Below are positions 51,801-60,800 of a DNA stretch of 64,000 bases, piece by piece (position 1 is the first letter of the stretch; the number at the start of each line of letters is the position of its first letter). The notes under the pieces are model-generated. The model worked only from the letters and a program-made list of their open reading frames with translations, did no database searches and had not been told where the DNA came from. The stretch comes from Bombyx mori. Taxonomy: Eukaryota; Arthropoda; Insecta; Lepidoptera; Bombycidae. The DNA lies in the NCBI RefSeq assembly GCF_030269925.1, contig NC_085112.1, forward strand, positions 9,177,501 to 9,241,500, in the 5' to 3' direction. A program made the translations under genes and the position numbers.

Positions 51801-54800
51801 ATTGAATAGGCTCCGAAACTACTGAACCGATTTGAAAAATTCTTTCACTGAATTCTCGTTGAAATTTTTGTTAAAGATCCGAGCGGAGCCGAAGCGGGCC
51901 GCTTGTAAATTATCAAACAGTGTAAATTTTAATGTGAGAAAAATGATTATACTTATCCGTTGATTTGCTGATAAGATTGATTAAATTAAATTAATTAAAA
52001 ATGATACATTATTATCGATAATACGATCATCAACCTTGCGACATGAGGTGGAAGTCTTAAGTTCACAACCTTCAAATCGGAACATATTACTGATTCGCGG
52101 TAGAAACAGACAGTGATAGCATACTGAGTAAACAGGGATTGTGTACTCACCACGCAGACATGCCATATTTCCATCTGGATTGTATTCAGACTTTACATAC
52201 TTTTCTAGCGATTGCAATCGATTTATTTTGACTGAATAGTCATTTATATCTGTACCAATAACGTATGTACAAGATAGCATAATCAAAATTGAAGCGTATA
52301 GATTCAAAAAAAATAATGTTAATAGAAAGAATTGGACAACGCTCATGAGATACGCCTGCAAAATACAGAAGAGGTTAGCAGTAAATCTTGGTCCGATTAA
52401 AGTGATATTAAATACCTACTAGGTATATGACCTACCCGTTTCAAACCACTGATAGAATCAGCCCAAAAAGCCGTGCAGAGTTTATATATCTGCAGAACAT
52501 TTACCATTTTTACAATGCAGTGGGAAAAGTGATTATGAGTCAGATGATCTTGAGTTGTGTGTCCTTCATCGTGTTTTGGTATGAATAGTAACCATAACAA
52601 AAACCAAGGAAAACATGTTATCAGGTCTACGAGGAATGGACCCTGGAAATAATAACATTTTTTAATAACTTGTCAGACTGAAATTAAATAATTTGATGTG
52701 TGGATACTAACCTTAATATATCGTTTAGCTGTTAGATATGGATGAAATATTAACTGGTTTTTTTCTCCGTAATATGCCACATGCATCATTACATATAGAT
52801 CTAAGTACATAATGTATTCAAAAGTCGATATTGTCACTGCAAATGACCCGTATAGAGGAGCCATTGCTACTGCCACCTGTATTGAGAGAAAGATTTGTTA
52901 ATTAGCCCTTCCGCAAGTATGCTAAAGATCAACCGTCACAATTCAATTGAATGGTGATATGGCATTAATTAGGAATTCTGGAACTAAAATACTATAATAA
53001 TAATAAAGCTTTCTTTATTCCATACAAAAATAATTAGCTCTTAATTACAAACAATTTGAACATACATTAATGGATTAAAAAGTTAGTTTCTTGTATTAAT
53101 TAATTGTTAATTATTATTTACATTATTTCTGTACGGACATCAAAAATACTGTAAAAATACATAATTTAAATATTTTGGTACGTTCCTGTGCATAAATACA
53201 AATGTATCGCAGATTATTGGAATGGGAGGTAATAGCCATGAGGGAGTTTATATAGAGTCCCCTCTTTATTTCGCCGTAAAGTCGTGTTTTATGTAATTAA
53301 CACCACAGTTGGAAAAATATAAATTTTATTGTTATAGCGGCATAAACAATTCTAAGTAATTACGTTATATTAGTTATTTAACACATTATAAATTATTTTT
53401 ACGTTTTAAATATTTGGCGGTAAAAAGGTCCCGTGTCACAGACTATATTCTTTTTCCCACCTCTCGTGCGTTCCGGCTTACGCATCATAAAAATGTGCGT
53501 TCGTAAACGCCACAGCCATATTTTGTAGAAAGATTTAAAATAAAAAACGGATTAGTCGGTTAAGTTTGTTTAATAGCCTATTTTTAGGTCTTTGGTTCTA
53601 TTTGGAGTAAACAAATAAAATACGCAAGAGCACATCCCTTTCCTTTTCTCTCGAGGACACAAACACATCTTAACTCCGACCAATCTATTATTCTCTCTAT
53701 GGTAAATTTGCTAAATGTAATCAAGATATCAAAATATTCTCTGAACCATTACCGGTATTAATAAACTGAGTATAAATGCGGAAAAAACTCTGATTATGCA
53801 CCAGATGCTTAGAAATATTCCATCAGGTTTTATAACGACTGGCAGTAGGACATAGCGTGCGATGTTACTGAGCGCGGTGAATTGATTATAAGAATTCATA
53901 TAGTTCATTTTGTTTTGGTTATAATAAGTGATAACGTTGATAAAAGAATCTGAAAGCAAAGGGTATTGATGGGATTAAAAAAAATTGATATTAGATCGAG
54001 ACATGAAAAAAGTACAAGACCTAAATTGTTTGGATTTCTGTTTCCTGTACCTTACGGATTTTATTTAACATATAAGCCAAACATTGCATAACATTAAAAA
54101 CTGATCCAGGTTACTTTAAATATTTTTTCATTCGTCGAAACCATTTTTGAAAATACAATCACGGCCTGTCCTAGCCTCTAAGTGTAAAATCTTTGGTTTT
54201 TGAAGTTAAAAAAAGCACGTCGTGCTAATTCTGAACTATGAATAGGATGGGTCATGCTCCACCTTGTCAGGGCCTTAAATTGATTGTCTTCTGCGGTGTT
54301 CGCTGAAGCATAGCTATGTCGCAATGGGATGGGTCTTTGCGACGCAAACAAATTATGGTGTACTATTCTTCATTGTCTATTAAATGTTCATCGCGAGGAG
54401 TAGTGCAAGTAGCTTCTCATCTGCCTTCATTTTGCTAGGTTTGTTTTTGACTTCGAACGCCCATGCAAAATGTAATGGTCTTTTTCGGGAAAGTAACATT
54501 AGGTTGGTCTAACAGAATTTGTTACACAGCATTCAAATGTCCCCTGCTTATATTTTAACAATATTTTTAACACACATCAACCCGTCACAAAGTCAAAGTC
54601 TCTCCCGAATTTTGTCATAGCTTTTCTCCAATTAGTTTCCTTGGAGTACATATATTTTCCTCAGCGATCATAATTGAAGGCTGACTTACAATTTTCATCA
54701 ATTAAAGGAAGATCCAAAATGAAACTACACGTAACTACCTCTTACGGTGCCACACTGAGATGTTTCCCCAATTTGAAAACGTGCAATGCAATACAATCTT

Positions 54801-57800
54801 GGGAAGAAAGTAAACTTGTGAAAATAAATAAAAATCACGTCTGTCAAATCTATGTAATGGACTTTGATCGTTTACTTAAAAAAAAAAAAAAACAATTTCT
54901 ATGGTGTATACATTCTAATCTATTAAAAATGAATAAACGAGCTTTATATATAAATAATATATACATTCGAATCTCAGATATTTATGAGTAAAAGTTTGTC
55001 CCTTAAGTAATGTCATATCATTCAGATTTTCACGTACCGTCAAAGAAATCTTGAAGGATTCCTGTAATTTTAATGACTTTCTTACTCCTCGGACAAAATC
55101 GATGTTTAACGTACATATCAACGTTTTGCAATTTAGACAATGATTCAATGTACTGGAGCTCGTTTGAAGTTAATAGATTCTCGTGTTCTTTCATGTCAGG
55201 GAAGAGACTTAGAGCCGACGAGTATGCCGAATAAGTTATAGATATCAGCTGGAAAAGTCAATTTTATGAAAAATATGAGGGTAGTTGGCCTCATACATAA
55301 TCTAATTGAATATGCAATTTCGAAAAGGACACATGTCGCATATTTTGTCAAATACGTTTTTTCTTAAACATGTAGTTTTGAGGCTCACCTACGCCCATTT
55401 TATAATAATTCCAGTAATTTTCAATTGCTAATTAACACTAAAATATATCTGAAAAGTTAATATTTTAAATTTTACACTGCTTTAGAAAATAATCAGTTTT
55501 TTCATTTCCTGAAAATTTTACATTTTCAGAGATGTGCCCTTTTCGAAATTGCTTATTCAATTAAGTTTATTGCGTTACAAGATACTTCAAACAACTTCAA
55601 ACTACCTATTTTGTCTATGGAGTGGAATGGAATGTGTTATTGAAATCTGTTTATCTGTCTTCCAAGTAGTTCTTTACATTTGAATACCACATTCATTTGT
55701 CTTTTAATGATAGTATTATATGAACGGTATATTTACGTTTTCATCTTGTACACGTAGTATAAAGTCGTTTTAAAAATACAAACATCCAAGCAAAAATAGA
55801 TCTTATGTACGATCCTACTACTGGTTATTGCTTACGGTAGGACGTATTGTTAGCTCAGACGGTTGCGTACCATGACCCTGCCGATTGACTTCGATACGCC
55901 CTGATTTCTTAGTATGGTCTATTTGTTTTTTATTTCGTACATTAATAAACGAATACATTGAGATCATTATAATTCATTATCATTATAATATTAAGTCGTC
56001 GTGGCCTAAAAGATAAGACGTCCGGTGCATTCGTGTTGAAGCGATGCACCGGTGTTCGAATCCCGCAGGCGGGTACCAATTTTTCTAATGAAATACGTAC
56101 TCAACAAATGTTCACGATTGACTTCCACGGTGAAGGAATAACATCGTGTAATAAAAGTGAAACCCGCAAAATTATAATTTGCGTAATTACTGGTGGTAGG
56201 CCCTATTGTGAGTCCGCGCGGGTAGGCACCACCGCCCTGCCTATTTCTGCCGTGAAGCAGTAATGCGTTTCGGTTTGAAGGGTGGGGCAGCCGTTGTAAC
56301 TATACTTGAGACCTTAGAACTTATATCTCAAGGTGGGTGGCGCATTTACGTCGTAGATGTCTGTGGGCTCCAGTAACCACTTAACACCAGGTGGGCTGTG
56401 AGCTCGTCCACCCATCTAGCAACATAAAAAAATATATATATATATAAATAAATCTGTTAACTCAAACATTGAATTGTATGTATGAACTATTGTATGTTTT
56501 GAAAACTAATATCAAATAATGACTTACTTTACAATGAGTTTTTGTAATAACAGTATAAATAGCGGGGACTCCGTATAGTAGTACCAGCAGACAAAGATGA
56601 TTTCCTGGACCTATAATCCTCTCATGTTTTTTGTTGTTTTCGGTCATATAAGTGAGCATACAGTAGCCACTCTCAATTACATACATTTCCCTGGTAATTG
56701 TGCCGCTATAGTACAATATTTCACCGGGGGGCAATATGACGTCATGGGCCACTAAAAGAGATAGATTGACAGTTTTAAATAAACTAGAGGTCCCGCAGTA
56801 GTCGAAATTCGACTATAATTAATTGGAATTGTAAGTTTGTACACTATTATGGTTGTATTTTATACTTCTATAATCACAAATTTCACCAAGGCTACACTAT
56901 TAAAAAATATTAATAAAGACAAACAATATTTAATTTATTCTCAGTCTGACCACAGACGTCAAGAACAAAAGTTTGACAATAAATAGTATGCATGCGTGTG
57001 TGCGTCAAATGTATGATATGTAGTGTGTGTAATGTTTTCTTTATATATTCAAAGTATCTTTTATGTATTATTTTAAAAAACATATTAGCATTGTGCACTC
57101 CTTCTCTATATTGTATATGAGTGTGAGAAATTTCATATTCCTCCGTCCGCGCAATTTTCGTAAAAAGGGATACAAAGTTTTAGCTTCACGTATTAATATA
57201 TAGATATCCAAATACCCCAGTTCTTTCTATCGTCGTGGCCTAAACGCCAAACGTATATTCGTATAAAGCGATGCGACTGTCAGCATTTAACGCCAATAAT
57301 TTTTTTGCATAATTACTAGTGGTAGTAGATAGCATTGTAAGCTAACATAGATAGGTACCACGATCTCACCTATTTCTGCCGCGAAGTATTCATGCGTTCC
57401 AATTTGAAGGGTGGGACAGTCATTATAGAATACTATTGAGACTTGACCTCATATGTCAAAACGTTCACATAGTGTAGATCATAGACTCCGGTAAACAATT
57501 AACACTTCATTTTGTGTTTCATTTACATTTCGCTACAAAGTACGCTACAATTGTAATAATAATAAAAATATGAAACTAAATAGAAAATAGCCCAAAACGT
57601 ATTTACTTTCAGTTAAACTCTGTATAAAAGCTTTGTTTTTTACTTTGAAGTAACGTATTGACGTTATCACTTTGAACCTTGCTTGATGTAGAACTTTCTT
57701 TCGAAGCTCTGACGGTATTACCGAGTTTTTTATCCAATTTTCTTCTGTTAGTTCTACGCCCTGTAATATAATAAGTTATTGATTTTGACTAACGAGGTAC

Positions 57801-60800
57801 TTTTTTTTATTGTCTTTGTAGGCAGACGAGCATACGGCCTGATGCTAAGTGATTACCGTCGCTCGTCGATGTCAGCGGTGCAAGAGACACAGCCATGTCG
57901 CTGCCTACCATCTACTTTCGTGAAACATGTGAAAAACAATCTAAATTATTTTCATAAACCATAATCTGTAAATTCATTAAATACCGCACGCGTGTGTACC
58001 TCCCTCCATGCTGCTTATTTCCGCAGTGAAGCAGTCATGCATTCGGTTGGGAAGGTAAGACTGCGGTTAAACAATATAATTGAGATTTCGATCTCATATC
58101 TTTTACTGGTGGTAGGAGCTCTAGTGAGTCCGCACGGGTAGGTACCACCACCCCGCCTATTTCTGCCGTGAAGCAGTAATGTGTTTCGGTTTGAAGGGTG
58201 GGGTAGCCGTTGTAACTATACTGAGACCTTAGAACTTATATCTCAAGATGGGTGGCGCATTTACGTTGTAGATGTCTATTTAAGGTATGGGCTCCTGTAA
58301 CAACTTTCTTTCATTTACCCACGTAATAAATTTATAAACGACTGGCTGTACCCGTCCACTTCGCTGGACATTTAAAATTAATATTATTATTTCTCACCCC
58401 CACAAAGATTCTCATCATTACGCCCCCGCAACTGGTGTAGGGGGTCCAACACTCATATAAATATTAGCCTATCCATTAAGTAAATGTATTTTCTACATGG
58501 ATACCAAGTTTCAAGTCGATCGGAAGCATGGTTCAGTAGTTATAACGGAACATCCGTAAACACAACTGTAGATTTATATATTAGTATAGATAGGTAAAAA
58601 GTATGTGATATAACATGGTTTGCATTCGTACCGAATTGTATTGCCACTGTAGTTCGTAGAAAGCCATAATTCTCGACTTTATCGTTTTGTGCATGTTGTT
58701 CTCTCTCATAAACTTGTTCACGGTTAAAATTATTTCTAGAAATGCTGTTTTAGTTCTGTGAAATATTATTAATTAAAAAGCTACTAGAGAAAAGTAAGTA
58801 ATAATAGCAATCACTTTAGGTAAGGATATCGGAAATTGCAAATATCGGAATTGTATTTATCTACATATTATATTAATTATGGATTGTCATTGAAAAAAAA
58901 AATCCGATTTCAATGAAAACTATACATATTAAAGTTTGAGGTATCCTCTATGTGCACTGAAAATATGTAGTACGTGTGCAAAATAAATATTGTGGGCCAT
59001 AAAGATTTATTATTTATTATAGATCGTTAACGTTAAAAAATATGCTATGAAATCTCTCTTTCGTTCGTTTGTTGATACCAAAAAGTTAACCAATTATTAA
59101 AAATAACTGAAAACTACACTTTCAAACTGCATTGTAGTCTTGGTGTGTAATTGCTTAAGGAATCAGTGTGCTTAGTGCGAGTTTTTAACGTTCTCGATAG
59201 CGTAAAAGTTAACTCAAATTTGTATGGAGTTGGAACGCTTGCCTACGTTTGCCGCTAGGGGCGCTGTTCCAACTTTCACGCGATCGAGAACGTTAAAAAA
59301 CTCGCACTAAGCACACAGACAGATATACAAAAATGCGTTGACTATTTGATATTTGAATAGCTAACTACGGGCATTATTTCTTATTAGCAATAATTGAATT
59401 TGTTGCTGTTGTTTGTTTGTTGAAATAAGAATGTTTTAAAAACTATTGTGTTACCTTGACCAGTGCGTAACGACTGCTGAGAATTCCGAAATACAGTATC
59501 CGACCAATAAAACGCCATATAAGCTGAGAAAAGCCACTACTGCCACATCGTATTGATCGACAGGAACGAAATCTCCGTAACCGATAGATAACATTATCGA
59601 CGTAGAAAAGTACATGGATGTTAAAAGTGGATACGTTACTCTGAAATGTTTAGTATTAAAACCTATGAAATACATTATTTTATTGTTTTCATTTAAATTT
59701 ATTATTATTAGTGAATTTTGCCGCCCACTTCGAGAGATTAAGTCGATTTAAGTCTCAATAGTATAGAATCATATTTATCCCGATCTTCAAACTGTAACGC
59801 AATACTGCGTTCTGGTGAAAATAAGCAGAGCGGTGGTATGGTATATCTACACTTATGGGCTCACAAGACGCCCTACAATCAATAATTAAGCCGCAATTAT
59901 TTTTTTTTGCAAGTTTGATATTTATTACATGATTCTATTCCTTAATTAGTGCTGTCGTCCGTGAACATGTTTTAAGTACATATTTCATTAGAAAAATTGG
60001 TACCTAGATGTGGGATTTTATGGGATTTTACACCGGCATAGTGTCATGGCTCGATACGAATACACCGGACATCTTGTCCTTTAGACCACGAAGACTTTGT
60101 AAGGTTTGTGGGCCCCGAGATCAAATAGGTAAAATAACACACTGAAGCCCCCTTTTGTGAGAGAATGATGCACATGGGGGAGTCATGACCCTCAACAAGG
60201 AGGAATAGTTTATAGACATCAGAAAGTACAGGCTCGTTAAATATAAAATAATTATCAAATGATATTTAGGAATTTGAGAATCAGTAACAACATACATATT
60301 AATCTAATTTAAAATAAAAGTTTCTTAATCTTTGATTATTTAGTAGATACTTTAGCTAGTTCTCAAATACTACCATATTAACTTCTATATTTTGTGAGGC
60401 AACATTAAAAAATCAGTCGGCTAGCCTATCATTAACATAGACACGCACTTGCTAGAAGCTACGTTACGTTTTACTTGGTCCTCGACGGTACGAGCTCGGT
60501 TGAACCAAGATATTTCGGGGCATCGCTTCACGTAGCATGATTCCAAATACAAAACAATTCCACACCAGTAGCACAATAAGATTATGTAGACGCAGTACTT
60601 TAAAATCTGAAACATATTTCAAATAGAATAGAAGAAACAATAGCATAAGAGCTTATTAATAATACGAGGCCTTGCTAAACACACATTATACCTTTATTAT
60701 AATGGTATTCAAAAGCAGTTTATTTTCCAATTTCTCAAAGTAATCACACAATCTCCATATCAAACACAATTTAACTCCTTTGCAAAAATAAAACAGATGG

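Larger units (their letters stand above)
49858..53949 (-). other. Channel repeat 3 (exons 12-20)
   Basis: Residues about 1107-1649. S1 is at about 1150-1172, S2 is in exon 13, S3 is at about 1230-1248, S4 at 1270-1290 with only two or three Lys, and S5 at 1297-1330. The pore filter is GFGD at 1400-1403 within SLSGAGFGDI. S6 and the C-linker are in exons 16-18. In the CNBD-like fold the cassette reads FGNIRGASRYLTKSNV, with Asn in place of Glu and Thr/Lys near the Arg site. In sea-urchin CNGK the third repeat is, from memory, the one whose cGMP site drives opening, so this change matters. Confidence 0.83.

Noticed and set aside
54160..54560. Mariner-type transposon in channel intron 11
   Set aside because: No transposase frame or terminal inverted repeats could be found.
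56033..56263. Open frames within Bm1 copies (also 31130, 4100, 27304 and others)
   Set aside because: They recur in every well-preserved Bm1 copy and are translations of the SINE, not genes.
57607..57745. Alternative start of channel exon 9 at AAGAAAATTGG
   Set aside because: It fits the phase of exon 7 but reads out of the C-linker frame; exon 8 at 58632-58755 restores the phase and the expected C-linker sequence.
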